Shown: positions 1 through 5,578, counted from the first letter of the stretch. The stretch: 5,578 bases of DNA from an uncultured Prevotella sp. (GCA_900553155.1 USCM01000137.1:1-5578); one strand, 5' to 3'. The notes: a model not told the origin generated them from the sequence alone. Made by a program: numbers and translations.

Positions 1-563
1 GCAAACACGTTGCTGTTGTTGCCGTATATCGACTGGAACACCGGAACACCAAGCAGCTGGTCGAAGCGTATCAACCCCGCCACATTGCCCGGAGTGTTGA
101 GCACCGGCTCAAAACCATACTTAAGGGCATACCATGGCGGCGCTGCCGGATAGATGTAATAGCCGCAGAAACCCACGAGGTTTACAAAGAGGAAGGCAAT
201 GGAGAAGCGAAGATACATCTCGCGCTTGCCCCTGAGGTACAACCAGATGGCGTAACCCAACGGCACCGGAACCCAACACAGGTAGAACACGCCTGCCATA
301 AAGTCGGCTACGGCACAATGGTGTGCCGAGAACCACTCGCCGGGGATAATCGTTCCCGACGCTGTGGCTATGCCAAAGATAGAGCGTTCTGCCTCGAATA
401 TGCCTCTAACGTCAATGGGGTTGACCTTGTAGTTGGGGAAGAAGCGCATCGAGTCGTAGCACACGGCAAACACAAGCCACGGCAACAGAGCCAATGCCAC
501 CTTGCGTGTAGGACGCAGAACCACAAGGAACAACCATAATAATATAATGTAAATGCTAAACAT
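1..563 (-). CDS. AUR1/PAP2-like inositol phosphotransferase, partial (C-terminus off the window)
   Basis: The first 187 residues of a polytopic membrane protein run off the left edge with no stop. ATG at 563 is the first usable start, because an in-frame TGA lies 6 bases upstream of it. Hydrophobic segments are at about 3-16, 22-36, 84-110 and 119-138. The segment YDSMRFFPNY (36-45) and the motif GYYIYPAAPPWY (134-145) are typical of the AUR1/PAP2_3 branch of the PAP2 phosphatase superfamily, which includes fungal inositol-phosphorylceramide synthase. The visible part ends at YGNNSNVF, just before the place where family members carry the catalytic P-S-L-H histidine motif, so catalytic competence cannot be judged. 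The gene starts 44 bases after the CDP-alcohol phosphatidyltransferase stop, on the same strand. From that context I infer transfer of phosphoinositol from a phosphatidylinositol lipid to (dihydro)ceramide in the inner membrane. A generic PAP2 lipid phosphatase is the alternative. Confidence 0.8.
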   Translation of the reverse strand, partial: MFSIYIILLWLFLVVLRPTRKVALALLPWLVFAVCYDSMRFFPNYKVNPIDVRGIFEAERSIFGIATASGTIIPGEWFSAHHCAVADFMAGVFYLCWVPVPLGYAIWLYLRGKREMYLRFSIAFLFVNLVGFCGYYIYPAAPPWYALKYGFEPVLNTPGNVAGLIRFDQLLGVPVFQSIYGNNSNVF

Positions 564-607
564 TTTATATCAAATAGATTTGTCTATTGCTTCCTGCAAG
601 CGCCGGC

Positions 608-1255
608 TTACTTGCCATCGCGCTTGTTCAACTCCTTATAGCAGTGAGCCACACGCCAGAAAGCAGTGATATTGGCAAGCACAGCGATAATAATCATAGG
701 CACGACAAGCACCCATATATTGCCACACACGCCACAGAAGATGGCGCCAACAGCCGTTACAACCACACGCTCCGGACGCTGCATCAGTCCTACCTTGCAC
801 TCGATGTCGAGTCCTTCGGCACGCGCACGCACATAGCTCACCATAACCGAACCCACCATAGCGATAAAGGTTACGATGCCAGCCCACTCCCATCCGCCGA
901 TGCTCAGTAGCAGATAGCAGATGCCAAAGAGAGTGCAAAGCTCGCTGTATCGGTCGAGGGTAGAGTCCCACAGCGCTCCGAAGGTAGACGACATATTGCC
1001 CATACGAGCCAGCCTGCCGTCCATCATGTCGAACAATCCGGCAAAGAGAATGACGCCTCCGCCCCAGCCTATCCATGCCATACCTTCCTCGGCAGGCAGC
1101 TCGGCTGCGTAGATAAACATTGCTGTTGCCACAACATTAAGCAAGAATCCAGTTGTTGTGATGAAGTTGGGAGTGATGCCAACCTTTATCATACCCTTAA
1201 TAAGCGGGTTGATGATGGCATATATCACCTTCTGTAAAAAATCCCTATAATTCAT
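608..1255 (-). CDS. CDP-alcohol phosphatidyltransferase, probable phosphatidylinositol-phosphate synthase
   Basis: This 215-residue integral membrane protein carries the complete family signature D76-x2-D79-G80-x2-A83-R84-x8-G93-x3-D97-x3-D101. The four aspartates bind the divalent metals and CDP-diacylglycerol. Later conserved stretches are SYVRARAEGL (140-149) and GLMQRPER (156-163); the basic residues there are the expected contact region for a phosphorylated acceptor. About six hydrophobic segments and the total length fit the family. The enzyme should exchange CMP of CDP-diacylglycerol for an alcohol. Inositol 3-phosphate, giving phosphatidylinositol phosphate, is inferred from the neighbouring AUR1-like and GtrA genes, which match the Bacteroides inositol-lipid cluster. 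Sequence alone cannot exclude glycerol-3-phosphate (PgsA-type) or another acceptor. The start ATG at 1255 is preceded by an AT-rich leader with AAAGGAA about 17 bases upstream, a weak ribosome site as usual in Bacteroidetes. It lies 73 bases downstream of the GtrA gene, with no terminator seen between them. Confidence 0.88.
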   Translation of the reverse strand: MNYRDFLQKVIYAIINPLIKGMIKVGITPNFITTTGFLLNVVATAMFIYAAELPAEEGMAWIGWGGGVILFAGLFDMMDGRLARMGNMSSTFGALWDSTLDRYSELCTLFGICYLLLSIGGWEWAGIVTFIAMVGSVMVSYVRARAEGLDIECKVGLMQRPERVVVTAVGAIFCGVCGNIWVLVVPMIIIAVLANITAFWRVAHCYKELNKRDGK

Positions 1256-1328
1256 ATACTTTAATTTGTTTTATTTCCTTTATTGTTTGCCGGCACTTCT
1301 ATGCCTTGTCGTTTGCCTGTCTTTGGCC

Positions 1329-1742
1329 TCATTGCCCGCACGTCTTTCCGTAGTGGAACACAAAGGTGCGCTGCATCTGATAGTTCCACAGCACTGCCAC
1401 CAACACCGCCACAATGGTCTTCGATATGATGTAGTTCATACCCGTCAGCTCGGTAAGGCGCCACGTGCCCAACGTGTTGAAGGCTATGCTGCCCCCCCAC
1501 ACTACAACATAGCGCAGCGCCACGTACTTCTTCTTAAGCCCGAATGCATGAAACACCCAACGGTAGTTGATGCCGCAGTTTACCAGTCCACCGCTGAAGG
1601 CTCCCACTAATGTGGCATAGGCATACCACACGCCAAGCACGTTGGCAAGCAAGAGTGTTATACCGAAGTCGACGCAGGATGCCACCCACGCCGAACACTG
1701 GGCTTTGGCAAACGTGGCAATAGTATTCTTAAGATTGCCCAT
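1329..1742 (-). CDS. GtrA-family small membrane protein
   Basis: This 137-residue protein has four predicted membrane helices at about 17-37, 43-60, 74-96 and 103-122. It also has the two conserved GtrA stretches: NYRWVFHAF after helix 2 and WNYQMQRTFVF near the C-terminus. Length and topology match the family exactly. Characterised GtrA proteins are thought to flip polyprenyl-phosphate-linked sugars across the inner membrane, and other members act in cell-envelope polysaccharide synthesis. Here it is the first gene of a three-gene run with a CDP-alcohol phosphatidyltransferase and an AUR1-like enzyme. A role in moving an inositol lipid or its precursor is therefore possible, but that is inference. 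An uninterrupted run of seven G on the coding strand (1492-1498) encodes part of VVWGGS. ATG at 1742 has no clear Shine-Dalgarno site. A Bacteroidetes-type promoter lies about 110 bases upstream. Confidence 0.87.
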   Translation of the reverse strand: MGNLKNTIATFAKAQCSAWVASCVDFGITLLLANVLGVWYAYATLVGAFSGGLVNCGINYRWVFHAFGLKKKYVALRYVVVWGGSIAFNTLGTWRLTELTGMNYIISKTIVAVLVAVLWNYQMQRTFVFHYGKTCGQ

Positions 1743-1775
1743 CGCACGTTATGTCTCTAAAAAATCGTTTTGTTT

Positions 1776-1789
1776 ATTATTATAATAAT
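1776..1789. repeat. Perfect 14-bp AT palindrome in the divergent intergenic region
   Basis: ATTATTATAATAAT reads the same on both strands with no spacer. It lies in the leader of the GtrA operon, 34 bases before its start codon. It could be a binding site, or a chance result of very AT-rich sequence. There is no second copy in the window. Confidence 0.4.
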
Positions 1790-1854
1790 GTAGAAAAGGA
1801 GAACAATATCATCTTAATACCTTACTTATTAGGTACGCTCCCCTCTTGGATATG

Positions 1855-1885
1855 CAAAATTATAGAAAAATATTTAAATGCGAAA
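1855..1885 (-). promoter_or_regulatory. Predicted promoter of the GtrA-led operon
   Basis: Read on the minus strand, TAATTTTG (1862-1855) matches the Bacteroidetes -7 consensus TAnnTTTG exactly. TTTC (1885-1882) lies 19 bases upstream and matches three of four bases of the -33 TTTG box. Transcription should start near 1848-1851, giving a leader of about 105 nt before the ATG at 1742. No recognised riboswitch was seen in that leader, only a weak 5-bp hairpin (TACCT/AGGTA). The call rests on the consensus only. Confidence 0.5.
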
Positions 1886-1916
1886 AGTTTTCTATCCTTT
1901 TTTCATTTATTATATA

Positions 1917-1924
1917 TAACTTTG
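1917..1924 (+). promoter_or_regulatory. Predicted -7 element for the DUF5686 gene
   Basis: TAACTTTG fits the Bacteroidetes -7 consensus TAnnTTTG and lies 36 bases before the GTG start codon. The expected 5' leader is therefore about 30 nt. No good TTTG box occurs at the usual 17-23 base spacing; T-rich sequence at 1888-1903 may substitute. An AAAAGGA stretch at 1937-1943 lies about 17 bases before the start, rather far for a classical ribosome site. Confidence 0.5.
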
Positions 1925-1960
1925 CAGTTGAAATCTAAAAGGATAAATAGTTAATTACAG

Positions 1961-4528
1961 GTGAAAAGGTTTATAGGTATTACATTGCTGCTATTGTTGT
2001 TGACAACCGTAGTAAGTGCACAAAAAATAACAGGTGAGATATACGACAGCGACGGCTACCCCATACCCTTGGCAAGCGCCATATACAAGGGGCATCATGT
2101 GGCAGAAGCAAGCGATATAAACGGAAAGTTCTCTATAGAGCGTCACAACGGATGGGAACTAACGTTCAGCTCGGTTGGCTTCCAGCCCCAAACCATCAAG
2201 GTTAGCCCAAGCACGGCGTCGCACCTTAAGATTGTGCTCAAGGAAGACTCACGGTCGCTCGGCGAGGTAGTGGTTAAGCAGAAGCGCGAACGCTATTCGC
2301 GCAAGAACAATCCGGCAGTGGAGCTGATGAAGCGTGTCATTGCCGCCAAGAAGCGTACCCATCTCGAAAACAACGACTATTATCAGTACAACAAGTATCA
2401 AAAGATTTCGTTTGCCCTTAACGACATCAAGCCCGAAGACCTTACTACGGGCAAGTTCAAGAACAAGTCGTACGTTAAGGACCAGATAGAGACATCGCCA
2501 TACAACGGCAAGCTCATCCTTCCCGTGTCGGTAGACGAGACTGTTACGCAGCACATCTACCGCAAGAACCCCAAGGAGGAGAAGGACATTATCAAGGGTC
2601 AGCGCCAGGAGGGTGTCAACAACCTGCTGCAGACGGGCGAGATTCTCAACACTATGCTTAAGGACGTGTTTACCGACATCGACATCTACGACGACCACAT
2701 GCGCCTTATGCAGTATCAGTTTGTATCGCCTATCGGCGAGACGGCTATTTCCTTCTACCGCTATTACATCCAGGACACGGTATATGTAGACCGCGACCTG
2801 TGCTATCATCTCGAGTTTATACCCAACAACCAGCAAGACTTCGGATTTCGCGGCGAGCTGTTTGTGCTTGCCGACTCTACCCTGCACGTCAAGAAGTGTA
2901 CCTTCACTCTGCCCAAGCGCAGCGACGTAAACTTTGTGGAGGACATGAAGATAACGCAGGAGTATACCAAGCTGCATAACGGTGAATGGGCTTTGTCGGT
3001 GAACGACATCACCGCAGAGCTTAAGATCAACAAGTTTATCGGCGGTGTATTGGTTACCAAGACCACACGCTACGACGACTATGCCTTTGACGACCTGCCC
3101 AAGAAGCTGTTCAAGGGCAAGGCCAAGGTAAAGCACGAGGCTGACGCCATGGTGCGCGACGAGGCTTTCTGGAACCAGTACCGAGCAGTGGAGCTTACCA
3201 AGGGCGAGTCGTCAATGAACGCCTTTATACACCGCATCGAGCAGTCGAAAAACTTCAAGTGGATTATGTTTGGCCTGCGTGCCTTGCTCGAAAACTATGT
3301 TGAGACTGGCTCAATGCGCACAAAGTCGAAGTTCGACTTCGGTCCGGTAAACACCCTTATTTCTTCCAACTTCGTCGACAAGTATCGTCTGCGCATAAGC
3401 GGACGTACCACAGCCAACCTCAACAAGCACCTCTTCTGGAAGGGATATTATGCCTACGGCACGCAGTCGCAGAAGCACTACTACGGCACGGAGATTACCT
3501 ACTCGCTCAACAAGAAGAAGAATGTGCCGTTCGAGTTTCCGCAGCGCAACATCACCTTCGAGACGGGATACGACGTTATGTCGCCTGCCGACAAGTTCCT
3601 CATACACAACAAGGATAACATCTTTATGTCGTTGCGCACGCAGAAGGTGGAGCAGATGTACTTCTACAACCGACAGAAGCTGTCGTTCGACTATGAAACC
3701 GACTGGGGCTTCTCTCTTAGCACATCTATAAAGGCAGAGAGCAACCGCCCTACCGGCGACCTTGTGTTCAAGAAGATGCCGGGCGCCATTACCAATCCGG
3801 CTGCCGACGGCAACGAGTATGTAGGCCGTATACGCACCACCGAGCTGAAGCTCGGCTTGCGCTACTGCCCGGGTCAGACCTTTATCAACACCAAGCAGCA
3901 GCGTTGGCCCGTCAATCTCGACGCGCCAGAGTTTACAGTGAGCCACACCATTGGCTTGAACAAAGTGCTTGGCGGACAATACAAGCTCAACTTTACAGAG
4001 GCTGGCATATACAAGCGCTTCTGGATGGGCAGCTGGGGCTACATCGACACGCACGTCAATGCAGGCGCCCAGTGGGACAAGGTGCCTTTCCCACTGCTTT
4101 GCATGCCGCCGGTGAACCTTACCTACATAGAGCTTGAGAACAATATGTCGATGATGAGGAATATGGAGTTCCTTAACGACCGCTACTGCTACGGCTCGAT
4201 ATCATGGGACCTCAACGGCAAGATACTAAACCGCCTGCCGCTGATACGCAAACTAAAGTGGCGCGAGTGGATTGGCGTTAAGGGTATGTGGAGCACCCTT
4301 ACCGACAAGAATAACCCTATGCTTGCACAGAACCAGAACGACCCTATGCTGTTCCAGTTGCCAGAAGGCACAAAGATAATGGATAAGAAGACACCCTACT
4401 GGGAAATTGTAGTGGGTGTGCACAACATCTTCAAGTTCTTTGCTGTCGACTATGTTCGCCGTATGAACTACCACGGACCGGGCATCAAAGAAAATGGTGT
4501 ACGCTTCGCCTTTATGGCGACGTTCTAA
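1961..4528 (+). CDS. DUF5686 family exported protein with N-terminal carboxypeptidase-like regulatory domain
   Basis: This 855-residue protein starts with GTG at 1961. No other start fits, because an in-frame TAA lies at 1952. A signal peptide is clear (MKR, a leucine-rich core, then VVSA), with likely cleavage after Ala20. Residues 22-94 form a carboxypeptidase-regulatory-like beta-sandwich (GEIYDSDGYPIPLASA ... SDINGKFSI ... SSVGF ... KIVLKE), as at the N-terminus of many Bacteroidetes outer-membrane proteins. Then GEVVVKQKRERYSRKNNPAV and ELMKRVI (101-127) mark the start of the DUF5686 region, which fills the rest. The last third is rich in alternating aromatic residues and the protein ends in FAFMATF. 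A terminal phenylalanine is typical of outer-membrane beta-barrels, so a barrel is inferred. The overall length fits the family, whose function is not established. It is transcribed alone, divergent from the lipid genes, and ends at a strong terminator. No truncation or frameshift is seen. Confidence 0.9.
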   Translation: MKRFIGITLLLLLLTTVVSAQKITGEIYDSDGYPIPLASAIYKGHHVAEASDINGKFSIERHNGWELTFSSVGFQPQTIKVSPSTASHLKIVLKEDSRSLGEVVVKQKRERYSRKNNPAVELMKRVIAAKKRTHLENNDYYQYNKYQKISFALNDIKPEDLTTGKFKNKSYVKDQIETSPYNGKLILPVSVDETVTQHIYRKNPKEEKDIIKGQRQEGVNNLLQTGEILNTMLKDVFTDIDIYDDHMRLMQYQFVSPIGETAISFYRYYIQDTVYVDRDLCYHLEFIPNNQQDFGFRGELFVLADSTLHVKKCTFTLPKRSDVNFVEDMKITQEYTKLHNGEWALSVNDITAELKINKFIGGVLVTKTTRYDDYAFDDLPKKLFKGKAKVKHEADAMVRDEAFWNQYRAVELTKGESSMNAFIHRIEQSKNFKWIMFGLRALLENYVETGSMRTKSKFDFGPVNTLISSNFVDKYRLRISGRTTANLNKHLFWKGYYAYGTQSQKHYYGTEITYSLNKKKNVPFEFPQRNITFETGYDVMSPADKFLIHNKDNIFMSLRTQKVEQMYFYNRQKLSFDYETDWGFSLSTSIKAESNRPTGDLVFKKMPGAITNPAADGNEYVGRIRTTELKLGLRYCPGQTFINTKQQRWPVNLDAPEFTVSHTIGLNKVLGGQYKLNFTEAGIYKRFWMGSWGYIDTHVNAGAQWDKVPFPLLCMPPVNLTYIELENNMSMMRNMEFLNDRYCYGSISWDLNGKILNRLPLIRKLKWREWIGVKGMWSTLTDKNNPMLAQNQNDPMLFQLPEGTKIMDKKTPYWEIVVGVHNIFKFFAVDYVRRMNYHGPGIKENGVRFAFMATF

Positions 4529-4533
4529 GATAT

Positions 4534-4549
4534 AGCGCCAAGCGGCGCT
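4534..4549. other. Short GC-rich hairpin after the DUF5686 stop codon
   Basis: AGCGCC and GGCGCT form a perfect 6-bp stem around AAGC, starting 6 bases after the TAA. No T-run follows on either strand, so it is a poor intrinsic terminator by itself. Read on the minus strand, the loop becomes GCTT closed by a C-G pair, a stable tetraloop form. It could protect the 3' end of either convergent transcript. Confidence 0.45.
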
Positions 4550-4586
4550 TAACAACTAATTTCTAAACATCTATATTTACCTTTGG

Positions 4587-4622
4587 GGCTCATGGACTGC
4601 GATTGGTTCGTGAGCCTTTTTT
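4587..4622 (+). terminator. Intrinsic terminator of the DUF5686 gene
   Basis: GGCTCA (4587-4592) pairs with TGAGCC (4611-4616), and the stem continues inward through TGGACT and GGTTCG around the 6-base loop GCGATT. This makes a 12-bp stem with three G-U pairs, followed at once by six T. The three wobble pairs exist only in the plus-strand RNA; the minus-strand RNA would have C-A mismatches there and no U-run. The direction is therefore plus. The T-run overlaps the stop codon of the convergent regulator (4621-4623). Confidence 0.85.
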
Positions 4623-5268
4623 ATATGTAATACTCGGCGCTATCCACCAACCCGGCACGCAGCGCCAGCTTGGTAGCCTCGTGCGCATTGTTCACCCCAA
4701 GCTTGCGGAAGATGTTCTTGCGGTGCGTGTTGACAGTATGGAATGAGGAGAAGCGGCGTTCGGCTATCTCCTTGGTGGTAAGCCCGATAGCTATAAGCTT
4801 TAGTATCTCCGTCTCTGTCTTGGTAAGACTGGCAATAGCCGTCGGCATATCATCGGTTGCAGGCGGATTGAGCATCATCTCGGCTATGCCTTGGCATATA
4901 AACCGCTGATGGCGCAAGGCATACACCATCGACTCCTTTATCTCGTATAAGGGCGAATCCTTTAGCACTATACCAAACTGGCGGTTGGCTGCCACCGTCT
5001 GACTGATGAACTCGTAGCTAAGCTCGTCGCAGAACAACACCCAGAGCACATCACGAAAACGCTGCGCTATAATCTGCAACTCAGCCACATCGCCAATATC
5101 GAACAAGGTATAGTCGAGGTATACCGCCGCATCGGGCGTTTGCGTCAACGCCTCTATCAGTGCCGCCTTGTCCTCCACGCTACGATACTGTGGAGCACCT
5201 TCCATATTGTCTGCCACGTGCATCAATCCCACACGTGTGATATCCTGTTTATCCGCAAATACTAACAT
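4621..5268 (-). CDS. NarL/LuxR-type response regulator with atypical receiver
   Basis: This 215-residue DNA-binding protein has an N-terminal receiver-like domain (1-120) and a C-terminal LuxR helix-turn-helix (147-208). The latter is seen in LTKTETEILKLIAIGLTTKE and then HTVNTHRKNIFRKLGV, the recognition-helix region. In the receiver, Asp52 (AVYLDYTLFD) sits at the phosphorylation site and Lys103 (GIVLKDS) at the conserved lysine. However, the usual acidic pair is Asp6-Lys7, and the Ser/Thr switch position appears to be Phe79 or Cys80 (VLFCDE). Metal binding and phosphorylation may therefore be weak or absent. No histidine kinase gene is in the window. The gene is monocistronic, convergent with the DUF5686 gene, and ends in that gene's terminator. 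ATG at 5268 follows a short leader from a well-formed promoter. The target genes are unknown. Receiver positions were assigned by eye from standard motif spacing. Confidence 0.88.
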   Translation of the reverse strand: MLVFADKQDITRVGLMHVADNMEGAPQYRSVEDKAALIEALTQTPDAAVYLDYTLFDIGDVAELQIIAQRFRDVLWVLFCDELSYEFISQTVAANRQFGIVLKDSPLYEIKESMVYALRHQRFICQGIAEMMLNPPATDDMPTAIASLTKTETEILKLIAIGLTTKEIAERRFSSFHTVNTHRKNIFRKLGVNNAHEATKLALRAGLVDSAEYYI

Positions 5269-5293
5269 TGTGTCTTTCTTTTAATTGGTTTCG

Positions 5294-5307
5294 GTTACAA
5301 AAGTAAC
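5294..5307. promoter_or_regulatory. Inverted repeat over the regulator -7 box, possible operator
   Basis: GTTAC and GTAAC form a perfect 5-bp dyad around AAAA. The dyad covers the -7 element of the response-regulator promoter. A protein bound there would block transcription, so autoregulation is plausible. The core TTAC-N4-GTAA occurs again at 5355-5366, inside the upstream terminator stem. The binding protein is not known. Confidence 0.4.
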
Positions 5308-5328
5308 AAAAATACGGGGTACAACAAA
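5298..5328 (-). promoter_or_regulatory. Predicted promoter of the response regulator gene
   Basis: On the minus strand, TTTG (5328-5325), a 19-base spacer and TACTTTTG (5305-5298) give an exact match to both Bacteroidetes promoter boxes at the preferred spacing. A second overlapping -7-like element, TATTTTTG (5314-5307), lacks a well-spaced -33 box. Transcription should start near 5290-5294, leaving a leader of about 25 nt. Confidence 0.7.
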
Positions 5329-5338
5329 ACAAATAGAC

Positions 5339-5377
5339 AAAAAAATAACGTCCATTACAAGCGTAATGGACGTTATT
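5339..5377 (-). terminator. Intrinsic terminator of the right-edge gene
   Basis: A perfect 15-bp inverted repeat (5344-5358 with 5363-5377) surrounds a 4-base loop that reads GCTT on the minus strand. The minus strand then runs into an unbroken T stretch (5345-5339, partly within the stem). The hairpin begins 39 bases after the stop codon of the gene at 5417. It separates that gene from the response regulator, which has its own promoter 11 bases beyond the T-run. Confidence 0.88.
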
Positions 5378-5416
5378 GTTATATTAGCGTATGATGTAAG
5401 CTTAGCACACGATGCA

Positions 5417-5578
5417 CTACTTAATCATCATCTTCTTGCCGTTCATAATAACAAGACCCTTATAGTCCTTGTTTACACGCTGACCAGCAAGGTTGTACAT
5501 AACGTTGTTCTTAACAGCTGTAGAAGTGTGGATGTTGTTGATGCCTGTCTGACCCTCACCCATAACGAAGAGCATAGG
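5417..5578 (-). CDS. C-terminal end of a probable secreted or surface protein, partial
   Basis: The last 53 codons of a gene enter from the right edge and end at TAG (5419-5417). The visible protein ends with YNLAGQRVNKDYKGLVIMNG followed by KKMMIK. This tail (YNL-x-G-Q-R-V, a short linker, G-L/I-x-I-x-N-G-K-K, then a hydrophobic-Lys end) is widespread at the C-termini of exported proteins in Prevotella and related genera. It resembles a short beta-sandwich sorting or surface-association tail. The catalytic or binding part lies outside the window, so no function can be given. Codons favour GTT, GGT, GCT and CTT, while the neighbours favour GGC, GCC and GTG, which suggests high expression. The gene is followed by a strong terminator. 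Confidence 0.75.
   Translation of the reverse strand, partial: PMLFVMGEGQTGINNIHTSTAVKNNVMYNLAGQRVNKDYKGLVIMNGKKMMIK

Noticed and set aside
318..539. 73-residue plus-strand reading frame opposite the AUR1-like gene
   Set aside because: The minus frame is an uninterrupted membrane protein with family motifs, so the plus frame is a shadow.
587..910. 107-residue plus-strand reading frame opposite the phosphatidyltransferase
   Set aside because: The minus-strand frame has the full catalytic signature of its family, while this frame is His-rich and has no family features.
1743..1848. Possible riboswitch in the leader of the GtrA operon
   Set aside because: Only a 5-bp hairpin and an AT palindrome were found, with no conserved riboswitch core or terminator/antiterminator pair.
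1751..1954. 67-residue plus-strand reading frame in the divergent intergenic region
   Set aside because: It overlaps both predicted promoters, has AT-driven composition rich in N, Y, I and K, and has no recognisable motif or ribosome site. It is most likely chance.
2249..3136. 295-residue minus-strand reading frame opposite the DUF5686 gene
   Set aside because: It is antisense to a clearly coding region. Its valine- and leucine-rich composition is what the reverse of the AAG/AAC/GAC-rich codons gives. No domain or start signal was recognised.
3311..4054. 247-residue minus-strand reading frame opposite the DUF5686 gene
   Set aside because: It is a shadow of the same kind, open because the sense gene rarely uses codons that give stops on the reverse strand.

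Overview
The window looks like chromosomal DNA of a Bacteroidales bacterium, most likely Prevotellaceae. Four things support this. A DUF5686 protein has an N-terminal carboxypeptidase-like regulatory domain. The promoters fit the Bacteroidetes -33 TTTG / -7 TAnnTTTG pattern, and Shine-Dalgarno sites are weak. The secreted-protein tail at the right edge (YNLAGQRV...GLVIMNGKKMMIK) is of a type common in Prevotella. The genus is an inference.

Left part (1-1742, minus strand, transcribed right to left): three small membrane-protein genes in the order GtrA-family protein, CDP-alcohol phosphatidyltransferase, and AUR1/PAP2-like phosphotransferase (cut by the window edge). This matches part of the inositol-lipid gene cluster known from Bacteroides thetaiotaomicron. 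There, a phosphatidylinositol-phosphate synthase makes PIP from CDP-diacylglycerol and inositol phosphate, and an AUR1-like enzyme is thought to move phosphoinositol onto ceramide. The inositol-phosphate synthase and the PgpA-like phosphatase of that cluster are not seen upstream; the operon begins with the GtrA gene.

Middle (1743-1960): a 218-bp AT-rich divergent intergenic region with one predicted promoter in each direction and a perfect 14-bp AT palindrome. From it runs the largest gene (1961-4528, plus strand, GTG start), an exported 855-residue DUF5686 protein that probably ends in an outer-membrane beta-barrel. It is followed by a small hairpin and a strong intrinsic terminator whose T-run overlaps the stop codon of the convergent gene.

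Right part (4621-5578, minus strand): a NarL/LuxR-type response regulator with an altered phosphorylation pocket, with its own well-formed promoter and a dyad over the -7 box. Upstream lies a 15-bp perfect-stem terminator belonging to the next gene, of which only the last 53 codons are visible. That fragment is the C-terminus of a probably abundant secreted or surface protein.

All protein-coding space is accounted for by these six genes. No RNA gene, insertion sequence, CRISPR array or phage feature was seen.
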